Assembly (NCBI GenBank): GCA_964456445.1
Contig: CAYWBI010000110.1
Coordinates: 1-12,931, forward strand
Reading direction: 5' to 3'
DNA: 12,931 bases
From: CAYWBI01 sp964456445
GTDB lineage: Bacteria; Calditrichota; Calditrichia; Calditrichales; J004
The first letter of the stretch is position 1. Every line of letters begins with the position of its first letter. Positions 1 to 6,373 of this stretch are shown here, piece by piece. The position numbers and the translations under genes were made by a program. Under the pieces are notes generated by a model, which worked only from the letters and a program-made list of their open reading frames with translations, made no database searches and was not told the origin of the DNA.

Positions 1-2
1 GA

Positions 3-779
3 TATTTCGTTTTTGGGAATTTAAGAAATGAGGGCAATGCCAAACGGTTAAAGAAATTGTTTGGCAATAATTTTCATCCATTAATATTTGATGTTTGCAA
101 CTATTCCGATATTGAAAGGTCAAAAAATGAAGTGGCCGCTAAATTGCAGGGTACAGGACTATCAGCCTTGATAAATAATGCAGGTATTGTAAAAGAAGGC
201 CCGTTAAAATATTTAAAAATAGATGATTTGGAACAACAATTCAGGGTAAACGTATTTGGATTGCTAAAGGTTATCCAAGTATTTTTGCCCTTCCTGGGGG
301 GGGAACTCAAAACGGCATATAAAGCGGGCATAATAATAAATATCAGCTCTATTTCGGGTTTGTTAACATTGCCCTTTGTCGGTGCGTACAGTGCATCAAA
401 ATATGCTGTGGAAAGCATAACCGACGCTCTGCGAAGAGAGCTGGATATTTATGGGATAAATGTTGTTTCAGTTAATCCGGGCGCGGTAAAAACACCCATT
501 CTGGAAAAACTTAAAAACAAAGAAAATGCTTTTTCCGGAACGGACTATGCAGGATTTGACAAGTACCATGAAAAACAAATTAGATTCAATGATATGAACG
601 GTATCGAACCGATCATTGTAGCAAAAAGGGTTTATCAAATCATTGAGAAAAGAAAAACCAACCTCAACCATGTTCTAATGAAGAAAAAGCTGTTTTTCTT
701 GTTCTTGTTTTTTTTACCTAAAAAAATCCAGGATATATTTATCTATAAATTTAGAAATATAACTGTTAATAGGAATTAA
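3..779 (+). CDS. Short-chain dehydrogenase/reductase (SDR), 5' end outside window
   Basis: NAD(P)-dependent oxidoreductase of the classical SDR family; the substrate cannot be told from sequence. The frame is open from the first bases of the window, so the gene is 5'-truncated. The first possible start, a TTG at 57, lies inside the Rossmann fold, and the glycine-rich TGxxxGxG cofactor motif must lie upstream. Numbered from the codon at 57, I see the second-strand Asp region (FDV, 11-13), NNAG at 40-43, Asn65 in FRVNVFG, Ser98 in NISSISG, Tyr111 and Lys115 in YSASK, and the VNPGAVKTP loop at 139-147. That is a complete Asn-Ser-Tyr-Lys tetrad with the usual 13-residue Ser-Tyr spacing. The C-terminal tail is basic and hydrophobic (about residues 210-230) and may touch membrane. 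A run of eight G at 296-303 keeps the frame. The barrel gene follows 10 bases later. Confidence 0.93.
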   Translation, partial: YFVFGNLRNEGNAKRLKKLFGNNFHPLIFDVCNYSDIERSKNEVAAKLQGTGLSALINNAGIVKEGPLKYLKIDDLEQQFRVNVFGLLKVIQVFLPFLGGELKTAYKAGIIINISSISGLLTLPFVGAYSASKYAVESITDALRRELDIYGINVVSVNPGAVKTPILEKLKNKENAFSGTDYAGFDKYHEKQIRFNDMNGIEPIIVAKRVYQIIEKRKTNLNHVLMKKKLFFLFLFFLPKKIQDIFIYKFRNITVNRN

Positions 780-789
780 CTGTAAAATC

Positions 790-1512
790 TTGAACAAATT
801 TTTTTTCCTAATGATGGTTCTGATATATAACCCGGTATATAGGCAAACACCAAATTCAAATGATTATCCCGCGAATGATAAGGACCGAGGCCTAATATTA
901 TCTCAAGGAAAACTTGAGTTTGATATTGGGCCGGCATTTATGACCAAACGGAAAAACAAAGTGCAAGGCTATTTCAACATAAGATATGCACTTAGCAAAA
1001 ACCTGGAGATTGAACGCTTAGGTTTGAAATATCGGTTTTTTAAAAGTGAAAATGTCCAGGCAGCGCTAAGTTTGGAGAATTATGGTTTGGGTAAAAATTT
1101 GACCGGCAATTGGTTTCATCATAGCAAATTTGAACTGACGGGGAAATACAATTCTAAATCTTATTATGCGTTTCTTCTTCAGGCCGGCTATTATTTTGCC
1201 AACGCCCACGAGTCCGAGAGCAGGAATGATGGTAAATCAGATGAACTTAGGTTAAAATTCTCGCTACCCCTTCGTTTATATTACGCCAATTCAATCATTA
1301 TTACTAGCGGATTACGTTATTTTTATTATGAAAGCTATGGCAAAAATACCGCTTACTTCCTAAAGATCACTATGAGTCAAAATATTTTTTATAATATGGA
1401 TATCGTTCTGGGTGTTGCCCGAAGCAGTTATTTTAAGCCTACGGATTCGGTATTGTTTAATGAAAGCTATGGAAACCAATTGAACATTCGCATAAGATAT
1501 CGATTTTTCTGA
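790..1512 (+). CDS. Predicted outer-membrane beta-barrel protein, function unknown
   Basis: I do not recognise a named family. The protein (about 240 residues) opens with a short charged-then-hydrophobic stretch (MNKFFFLMMVLIY) that looks like a signal peptide. The rest is alternating polar/aromatic segments rich in Tyr, Phe, Asn and Ser, of the kind that form amphipathic beta strands (for example LEFDIGPAF, GYFNIRYAL, YYAFLLQAGYYF, LRLKFSLPLRLYY). It ends in RYRFF; a terminal Phe on a strand is the classic recognition signal of Gram-negative outer-membrane barrels. The start is uncertain. The TTG at 790 gives the better signal peptide, while an in-frame ATG lies at 811. The only purine-rich stretch upstream (AGGAA, 771-775) is about 14 bases from the TTG and further still from the ATG. 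It starts 10 bases after the SDR stop and is probably co-transcribed with it. It converges on the E1 beta gene. Confidence 0.7.
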   Translation: MNKFFFLMMVLIYNPVYRQTPNSNDYPANDKDRGLILSQGKLEFDIGPAFMTKRKNKVQGYFNIRYALSKNLEIERLGLKYRFFKSENVQAALSLENYGLGKNLTGNWFHHSKFELTGKYNSKSYYAFLLQAGYYFANAHESESRNDGKSDELRLKFSLPLRLYYANSIIITSGLRYFYYESYGKNTAYFLKITMSQNIFYNMDIVLGVARSSYFKPTDSVLFNESYGNQLNIRIRYRFF

Positions 1513-1592
1513 AGATTAGCTTGTCACTCGTTGTAGCTTATTTGAGCTGTGCTTTTGTTCTTTGCGACTATGCCGTTGTCCGATCTGGTATT

Positions 1593-2609
1593 TTAGGTTT
1601 GCTCGATCAACTTTATGGCGACATCAATTATTGCAGGAGTGTTGGGCAGTGCCTTATCCTCCAGGTCACGATTGTATGGGATGGTATTTTCAGTGCAAAC
1701 CCGGGCGTATTTAACAGGTATTCCGGATTCCAGCACCCTGGCGGCCAATTCTCCGGAAAGACCGAAATCGCGATAATCTTCATCCACAACCAAAAGAGCG
1801 CCGGTTTTCGATACAGATGTACACAAAGCGTCCGTATCAAGCGGTGAAATGGTCCTTAAATCAAGGACTTCCGCAGATACCCCGTCCTTTTCCAAAATTT
1901 CAGCCGCTTCGAGCGCCCGGTGTATGCCAACCCCTGCGCCAGCCATGGTGATGTCCGTACCCTGACGGCGAATAACGGCTTTCCCAATAGGTATGGGCTG
2001 CCACTGATCCGGAACGGCGCCTTTTGCCCCCTGTTCCGGAATATCATAGCATACGGTTTTTCTGCCGCCGGATCCCAGGTAATCCAGCCAGTAATCGGCA
2101 AGCAGTTTGTGTTCCAGGAAAATAACCGGTTTTCCGTATTCCAACGCAGAGAGCATCAGGCCTCCGGCATCAGCGGGAGTGGAAGGCACCACAACGGTTA
2201 AACCGGGGATATGGGCCAGCCAGCCCCAGAGGCTTTGTTCGTGTTGTCCGCCATCGCCATAGCCGCCGCCACAGGCAGCGCGCACCACCAATGGCACATT
2301 CCACTTTCCGCCGGAAAAGGCTTCTGTTTTGGCTGCGTGATTGAGCAAAGCATCCAACGCTACGCCGATAAAATCCACAAGCATAACTTCCACAACCGGA
2401 CGCAACCCGGCCATTGCTGCCGTTATGGCTGCGCCCACGAAAGCGCTTTCGCTAATCGGTGCGGCAAGAACGCGTTCTTTGCCAAAACGGGTAAAGAGAT
2501 TTACGCGAATCAATTGCACATCTTCACCGATAATAATGATTCGATCGTCCTTTGCCATAGCCGTTGCGAGTGCATCTTCGATGGCGTCTGCAAACGTCAT
2601 TGTTCTCAT
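1593..2609 (-). CDS. 2-oxoacid dehydrogenase E1 component, beta subunit
   Basis: Beta chain of the alpha2beta2 ThDP-dependent E1 that decarboxylates a 2-oxo acid (pyruvate, branched-chain 2-oxo acid or acetoin type) and passes the acyl group to lipoylated E2. Visible features: the N-terminal transketolase-type pyrimidine-binding domain (about 4-180) with GED at 28-30, PISE at 51-54 (Glu54 is the expected catalytic Glu for ThDP N1'), GGQHEQS at 120-126 and AHIPGL at 132-137; then the C-terminal domain (about 205-335) with ISPLD and VVDEDY. Two differences from textbook PDH beta: the segment after GEDV is shortened (the GGVF-type loop is missing), and about 30 extra residues (roughly 172-203) separate FLEHK from IPIGKA. 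The ATG at 2609 has AAAGGA upstream and lies 14 bases after the alpha-subunit stop, so the two form an operon. No terminator is evident in the 80 bases before the convergent neighbour. Confidence 0.93.
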   Translation of the reverse strand: MRTMTFADAIEDALATAMAKDDRIIIIGEDVQLIRVNLFTRFGKERVLAAPISESAFVGAAITAAMAGLRPVVEVMLVDFIGVALDALLNHAAKTEAFSGGKWNVPLVVRAACGGGYGDGGQHEQSLWGWLAHIPGLTVVVPSTPADAGGLMLSALEYGKPVIFLEHKLLADYWLDYLGSGGRKTVCYDIPEQGAKGAVPDQWQPIPIGKAVIRRQGTDITMAGAGVGIHRALEAAEILEKDGVSAEVLDLRTISPLDTDALCTSVSKTGALLVVDEDYRDFGLSGELAARVLESGIPVKYARVCTENTIPYNRDLEDKALPNTPAIIDVAIKLIEQT

Positions 2610-2623
2610 TGGCGGTTTCCTTT

Positions 2624-3655
2624 TTAATTTCCGTTTTTCGGAGATGACATAGCCCCGCTAACGACGGCCTGAATTTCTTCGCCAACCTCATTCTCTATTT
2701 TCCGCAGGCGATCTTTTTCTGTTTGAAGTTTATTCCGAACAATTTTAAGCGGGTCTTCTTTAGAAAAAATATATTCTTTGGCGCTCTTGCCGATTAACGA
2801 AGTGACCCTCCCCAGACCGGCGGAGCGCTTGCCGACGGAAGTGCCCTTTATCTTTGTAACGGATTTAAGCAAAGGCCCGGCCACTTTCTTCATCTCTTTT
2901 ACGGGATGCCGGGTGATGCGCAACAGGGGGTCGCCAAGAAAATGTCCTTCGGGATGCATGCAGGCGGCACAAAGAAATGTCGGCCCTTCCTTAGTCCGGG
3001 CGCGTTCCAGGGCTTCCTGTGCTGCCCTCCAAACGGCTTCAACGTCGTTTCCGTCGATTTCGGCTGCCGGCATGCCGAAACTCCGTGCCCGTTCGACTAA
3101 CCTGCCGCCGGTTACGGTGGCCGAAACAGTCGTAATGGCCCATTTGCTATCTTTGCAAATGAAGACGACGGGTAAATTCCAGACAACGGCGAGGTTTAGC
3201 GATTCCATCAGCATGCCCTCATTCATCGCCCCTTCGCCGAAGAAGGCCAGGGCAATTTTACCGGGCCGAAGATAGCGGGCGGCAAGGGCAAAACCAACCG
3301 CCGCCGGTCCGGAGGCGCCAACGATTCCCGAAGAAGCACTTAGATGTTCTCTGGAAAAAAGATGCATGTGCCCGCCCATTCCGCCGCACAGGCCATCCCG
3401 GTGACCAAGAAATTCACGGAAAAGCGGGATTAAATCTACCCCGCGCATGACCAGGGGAGAAGTTCCGCGGTGATCGAGGGCCATGGCGTCTCCCTCCTGA
3501 AGTTGCAGAACCGTTCCGGCAACGATGGCTTCTTCTCCCGTACTCAGATGCATTTCACCGGAAATCTTTCCGTCAAGCCATGCTTGTGTAACCGCCTCTT
3601 CGAACAGACGGCTTCTGAGCATATTTTCATACAAATACCACAGGTCAGCTTTCAT
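2624..3655 (-). CDS. 2-oxoacid dehydrogenase E1 component, alpha subunit
   Basis: Alpha chain partner of the beta subunit just downstream; it binds the ThDP diphosphate and Mg2+. Recognisable landmarks: the GEMHLSTGEEA region at 33-43, DHRGTSP at 61-67, GGMGGHMHL at 91-99, and the cofactor motif beginning FFGEGAMNEG at 138-147 with ESLNLA at 151-156 and LPVVFICKDSKWAIT at 161-175. The standard motif is GDG...ENNxYxIS. Here Asp is replaced by Glu and the closing NN by DS, so both usual Mg2+-ligand positions differ, conservatively. The end of the catalytic core is PEGHFLGDP (235-243). About 100 further residues follow, including a basic Gly/Ser/Lys linker and a charged probable helix or coiled coil (about 300-332), longer than a minimal alpha chain. 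The ATG at 3655 has GAGGT about six bases upstream. No E2 or E3 gene lies in the window, so the exact substrate is open. Confidence 0.92.
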   Translation of the reverse strand: MKADLWYLYENMLRSRLFEEAVTQAWLDGKISGEMHLSTGEEAIVAGTVLQLQEGDAMALDHRGTSPLVMRGVDLIPLFREFLGHRDGLCGGMGGHMHLFSREHLSASSGIVGASGPAAVGFALAARYLRPGKIALAFFGEGAMNEGMLMESLNLAVVWNLPVVFICKDSKWAITTVSATVTGGRLVERARSFGMPAAEIDGNDVEAVWRAAQEALERARTKEGPTFLCAACMHPEGHFLGDPLLRITRHPVKEMKKVAGPLLKSVTKIKGTSVGKRSAGLGRVTSLIGKSAKEYIFSKEDPLKIVRNKLQTEKDRLRKIENEVGEEIQAVVSGAMSSPKNGN

Positions 3656-3712
3656 TTAAAACCTCGGTTGTTGCTTTTTTAGACGATACAGAACCTATTA
3701 AAATGAATGCTA

Positions 3713-4219
3713 TTATTGAGCGTTGATTTTCCACTCCTGTAAGAGTGTTAATGTTTTTTGGGTGTTCTCCGTATTGAAGATAAATTTACCCTGGGGCATC
3801 ATTTCCCTTAATACGTTTTTATTATGTTCGTTTGCCCATTTTACCAGTGGCGCTAACAGCCGTCCAATTGCTTGTTGAGCCCCGGGTTTCTGGTCAGCCT
3901 GAAGAAGCGTAATCAAACCGTTGTGAAAAACATATTTCATGTTAAAATAGGCCTGGCCAATTCCGGCAGTTTTATACCGGTCGTATGTTTCTGTCTAATT
4001 GCAAAATACGCTATCATTATGTAGCTGAAAATTGTTTACCGTTATATGAATATTCAAAACGCTGTCATATTGTGTAAGGTGTCTTATAGCTTGTTTTCCT
4101 TCTAACGTTAACTTGCCAAGCACTTTAAAAACAGCATCGTCCGCATACAAGGAAACTATTTTATCGACCTTGTGCGTGTTACAAGTTGATTAGAAGTGTT
4201 TGGTAAATTCTTTGTGCGC
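3713..4219 (-). pseudogene. SnoaL/NTF2-like protein, broken by in-frame stop codons
   Basis: Read on the minus strand in one frame, this stretch encodes a recognisable NTF2-superfamily (SnoaL-like) protein, but stops interrupt it. From the 5' side: AHKEFTKHF, a TAA (4190-4192), then CNTHKVDKIVSLYADDAVF, GKLTLEGKQAI and HNDSVFCN, a TAG (3995-3997), then TETYDRYKTAGIGQAYF, FVFxNGLI-like text (YVFHNGLI) and a C-terminal part with REMMPQGKFIFNTEN ending at TAA 3713-3715. The parts line up in family order: helix 1, the LYADDAVF strand, GKLTLxGK, the TET strand, the FxNGLI strand. The frame does not change, so these are nonsense changes rather than frameshifts. Another in-frame TAA at 4220-4222 bounds it and no convincing start remains, so the 5' edge is approximate. 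An ATG-started remnant of 75 codons (3713-3940) might still be translated. SnoaL-like proteins are small cyclase/isomerase or ligand-binding folds; the specific role is unknown. Confidence 0.75.
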
Positions 4220-4252
4220 TTATCTGTTTTGTTTTTTCTTTTCCTCATAAGT

Positions 4253-4942
4253 TTACTGTAAAATAAGGGAAACCGTGCCATATAAACCAATAAGCAAATA
4301 TATTCCACCAATGATAAACAAAGCCAATTGTCCCGATTTATTTTTTACAGCAAATGCCAGGCCTAGTGGGATAAATGCCCAAATTACTCCTGTCACCGAA
4401 TTTATCACCTTAAACCAATCTGTTGAATAATAACCAGATGTTAATTTTGGAAGAACAGTCCAAAATATTCTGACAACAAACATCCAAATTACGACAAGTA
4501 TTATTAGTGTGTCTGCGGTTGAACGATCGTTTACATTTGAAGGGGACTGTGCATTATCAGCGATAGAATCTACGGAAAGATTTGCCTTTGGATTGTCGCC
4601 ATATTTATTTTTTTCAGCATCACCATCGGTTACCAGAAGCACCAATAGCCATATACTGCCAATTATGGGGATCAGAACAATAAGTAAGAACCAGCCACTT
4701 TTCCCAACATCATGTAATCTTCGGACAGAAACAGCTAAGCTTGGGATCAGCACTGCGATGGTATATAGGAAATAAAATAATCCATATCCCACATTATTAA
4801 TAACCGTACCAAATAGATTATCCAGAATTATTGCAATAATTAAAAATATTAGATTAAACAGGGAGAACATCCAATATTCTTTTCTCCGTGCCCTGCCGTT
4901 AAAAACAGCATAATTTTTTAGAACTTTTAAATACCAATTCAT
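4253..4942 (-). CDS. DUF805 family inner-membrane protein with extra C-terminal membrane domain
   Basis: The N-terminal half (about 1-118) is a DUF805 domain: the opening MNWYLKVLKNYAVFNGRARR, then KEYWMF at 21-26, a pair of hydrophobic segments (about 28-44 and 54-72), the signature VRRLHDVGKSGWF (73-85), another membrane segment (86-104) and a closing GDAEKNKYGDNP. The molecular function of DUF805 proteins is not established. Past a Ser/Asn-rich linker (about 120-143) this protein adds three more predicted membrane segments (about 144-165, 182-199, 205-226), making 229 residues against roughly 110-150 for a bare DUF805 protein. The start at 4942 is supported by a strong AAGGAGA ribosome site about eight bases upstream. 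The gene stands directly upstream of the broken SnoaL-like gene on the same strand. Confidence 0.85.
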   Translation of the reverse strand: MNWYLKVLKNYAVFNGRARRKEYWMFSLFNLIFLIIAIILDNLFGTVINNVGYGLFYFLYTIAVLIPSLAVSVRRLHDVGKSGWFLLIVLIPIIGSIWLLVLLVTDGDAEKNKYGDNPKANLSVDSIADNAQSPSNVNDRSTADTLIILVVIWMFVVRIFWTVLPKLTSGYYSTDWFKVINSVTGVIWAFIPLGLAFAVKNKSGQLALFIIGGIYLLIGLYGTVSLILQ

Positions 4943-5139
4943 AGGGTTAATCTCCTTATTTAATTTTAAAATATGTTCGCATTTTAAAATAGGTACCGGC
5001 TTATATTGTTGCGCTGACCGGGATCAGATGGAGGTTGATGAAAATTTGAGTACAATTTCCACGGTTAACTTATTGTTAACCTGCATCTGCCAAATAGTAT
5101 ATATTATAGGGTGGCATAACGCCTCCATTCTTAAGCTTG
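4943..5139. other. Intergenic, upstream of the DUF805 gene
   Basis: AT-rich spacer holding the ribosome-binding site of the DUF805 gene at its left end and a perfect inverted repeat near its middle (listed separately). No open frame of interest was seen. Confidence 0.4.
5063..5081. repeat. Perfect inverted repeat GGTTAAC-N5-GTTAACC
   Basis: Two exact 7-base arms, GGTTAAC (5063-5069) and GTTAACC (5075-5081), flank a 5-base spacer TTATT. The arms are too short and AT-rich for a good terminator, and no T-run follows on either strand. The geometry fits a dimeric regulator site about 120 bases upstream of the DUF805 start, but nothing else links it to a regulator. It could be chance. Confidence 0.35.
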
Positions 5140-5544
5140 TTATGATGGCTTTGGCAGTCCACTATTTCCGATCTCTCTAAGTTCCTTACCATGGATGTAT
5201 TTAAGAATACTCGTGATCCCTCCGCCCGCATTGCTTTTCCAAACAGTAATTGGCAAAACCATAAAAAAGTTTGGTCCGACCAAATTTAGCCAAAAAGGTT
5301 CAGCGACAGCCGATAATAAAAAACATAAACAAATCATGTTTGAAATCAAATAAAAAATGTAAACGGTCAAAAGGGGGCGAACTCTTGGTTTTAAGGCAAA
5401 GTAACCGGATAAAGAATTTAAAATAACTGATTATAGTATGAAGGCCATGGATTACGGCAGAAGTAAATCAAATGTCAATTTGCCGATAATCATTTTGTAT
5501 AAAAAAGGACTTAGCAATATGATAAAATGCCCTATCAAAATCAC
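5140..5544 (-). pseudogene. Possible decayed multi-pass membrane protein
   Basis: In one minus-strand frame this stretch reads as a mostly hydrophobic protein cut by two close stops (TAA 5452-5454 and TAA 5431-5433). The 5' part begins near a GTG at 5544 and runs VILIGHFIILLSPFLYKMII; after the stops it continues LSGYFALKPRVRPLLTVYIF, then ISNMICLCFLLSAVA and VGPNFFMVLPITVWKSNAGG, ending at 5140. Hydrophobic segments on both sides of the stops, in the same frame, suggest a single membrane protein of about 130 residues that has decayed. The longest intact part (5140-5370) would have to start with TTG and has no good ribosome site. I do not recognise the family. Because AT-rich spacers readily give Phe/Ile/Leu-rich frames, this may be coincidence. 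Confidence 0.3.
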
Positions 5545-5791
5545 CCTTGTTCATTAAGCTGAGCGCTATTGGATATCTATATTTACAAAATTTCTGGCCC
5601 AATATCATTTTTCAATAGAATGGGGTTTTTTCTCTATGTAATATCCATTAAACCGATAGCCCCCATTTTTAATTGAGTTTTGGGTAGGGCACATGGATTA
5701 TTTTTTTCCTTTTCTTGTTGAGACGTAAGATATCATTCTTTAAATTCCCATTCTGTTTTGAAGTCGAAAGCTGTGATGGGCCATTGTAACC
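5545..5791. other. Intergenic upstream of the tRNA-like genes
   Basis: AT-rich spacer with no convincing reading frame on either strand. It should contain the promoter for the tRNA region. I see only weak -35/-10-like words (TTGAGA near 5718, TTGAAG near 5758) and cannot assign one. Confidence 0.35.
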
Positions 5792-5875
5792 GGAGAGGTG
5801 CGAGAGTGGCCATATCGGCTTGGTTGAGAATTGTGTATCCTGCGTACCATGGGTTCGAATCTCACCTCTCTGCCA
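5792..5875 (+). tRNA. tRNA-Ser-like sequence, class II, probably degenerate
   Basis: The 84-base stretch has the frame of a bacterial serine tRNA: 5' GGAGAGG-TG, a D-region GCGAGAGTGGCC, an anticodon loop TTGAGAA (5824-5830), a variable region, the T loop TTCGAAT (5854-5860) and a genome-encoded 3' GCCA. Several parts are damaged. The anticodon stem CTTGG/TTGTG has one T-T clash and only wobble pairs apart from the outer C-G. The variable arm can form only about three pairs. The T stem ATGGG/CTCAC has an A-C clash. One base is missing between T stem and acceptor, so the strand CCTCTCT (5865-5871) must share a base with the T stem to pair with GGAGAGG. The loop reads GAG (a Leu anticodon) on a Ser-type body, where serine GGA would be expected. 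A terminator follows at once. Most likely a pseudo-tRNA; a divergent working tRNA is not excluded. Confidence 0.6.
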
Positions 5876-5876
5876 G

Positions 5877-5898
5877 GGCAGGTTTTAACCTGCCTTTT
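5877..5898 (+). terminator. Intrinsic terminator after the tRNA-Ser-like gene
   Basis: GGCAGGT (5877-5883) pairs perfectly with ACCTGCC (5888-5894) around a TTTA loop and is followed by TTTT. It starts two bases after the encoded CCA, the usual arrangement for a tRNA transcript end. It remains intact although the tRNA is damaged. Confidence 0.75.
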
Positions 5899-5921
5899 GT
5901 ATAAATAAGCTTTGTTAAAAT

Positions 5922-6008
5922 GGAGAGATGCCGGAGTGGTTGAACGGGGCGGTCTCGAAAACCGTTGTGGGCGTAAGCCTACCCAGGGTTCGAATCCCTG
6001 TCTCTCCG
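5922..6008 (+). tRNA. tRNA-Ser(CGA)
   Basis: Complete class II tRNA reading UCG codons. The acceptor stem GGAGAGA (5922-5928) pairs exactly with TCTCTCC (6001-6007), with discriminator G at 6008. D arm CCG/CGG; anticodon stem GCGGT/ACCGT with loop CTCGAAA and anticodon CGA at 5956-5958. There is a long variable arm (GTGGGCGTAAGCCTACC-type hairpin), and the T arm CAGGG-TTCGAAT-CCCTG is fully paired. The bases after the discriminator are CAATAA, so the 3' CCA is not fully encoded and must be added by the nucleotidyltransferase. A terminator follows eight bases later. It lies 46 bases beyond the degenerate serine tRNA, with a terminator between them, so the two are separate transcription units. 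Confidence 0.95.
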
Positions 6009-6015
6009 CAATAAG

Positions 6016-6049
6016 CCCTAATGTGCCCTGTGCATTGGGGTTTTTTTTT
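6016..6049 (+). terminator. Intrinsic terminator after tRNA-Ser(CGA)
   Basis: CCCTAATG (6016-6023) pairs with CATTGGGG (6033-6040), eight pairs with one T-G wobble, around a nine-base loop. A run of nine T follows (6041-6049). Clear rho-independent terminator for the tRNA transcript. Confidence 0.85.
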
Positions 6050-6373
6050 ACTAAATATGAACCTGCACATTTTAAACACAATTTCTTGCCAAAATAAAGA
6101 AATTTTCAGATTCCAAAGCAAATGCAATAGATGAGCTGGAACAATATTTTAATTGCCCGGGCAGCATACATAGCACATTCAGCTAAAACTCTGATACCTG
6201 GTATGTTGGCTTGTATTACCGGGGACCGGACTTATAATCCGAACGATATTCCGGTTTTTCTCAGCAAAGCTGCGTTCGTGTGCATCAATAGAAAGCAGGA
6301 ACATGAATTGCCTGGGAATTCATCGCCAATAATGCAGTTATACGTATGAAGGTCATAAATACCCAGCCAGCAC
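6050..6373. other. Gap between tRNA-Ser(CGA) and the peptidase gene
   Basis: No gene I can support. A 72-codon plus-strand frame starts at an ATG at 6131 and ends at 6349, but it has no ribosome site, no recognisable motif and no membrane or signal feature. The reverse strand shows only short frames with stops. Its base composition is more balanced than the AT-rich spacers nearby, so it could be the remains of an old gene, but I cannot name one. Confidence 0.4.

Noticed and set aside
1521..2652. Several plus-strand frames opposite the E1 beta gene (e.g. 1521-1847, 1920-2201, 2211-2627, 2341-2652)
   Set aside because: Antisense shadows of a well-supported gene, with no motifs or ribosome sites.
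2778..3275. 165-codon plus-strand frame opposite E1 alpha
   Set aside because: Long only because the region is rich in G+C; it lies wholly antisense to the E1 alpha catalytic core and has no recognisable features.
3995..3997. In-frame TAG read as pyrrolysine or programmed readthrough
   Set aside because: A second in-frame stop (TAA at 4190-4192) in the same gene and no readthrough signal make decay the simpler explanation.
5854..6000. Shared GGGTTCGAATC in both tRNA-like genes as an integration att repeat
   Set aside because: It is the universal T-loop sequence; flanking bases differ and no integrase is present.
5740..6127. Frames on both strands across the tRNA loci
   Set aside because: They run through tRNA and terminator sequence; the translated text is tRNA-derived.
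6131..6349. 72-codon plus-strand frame with ATG start
   Set aside because: No ribosome site, no motif and no supporting context; kept only as a comment on the gap.
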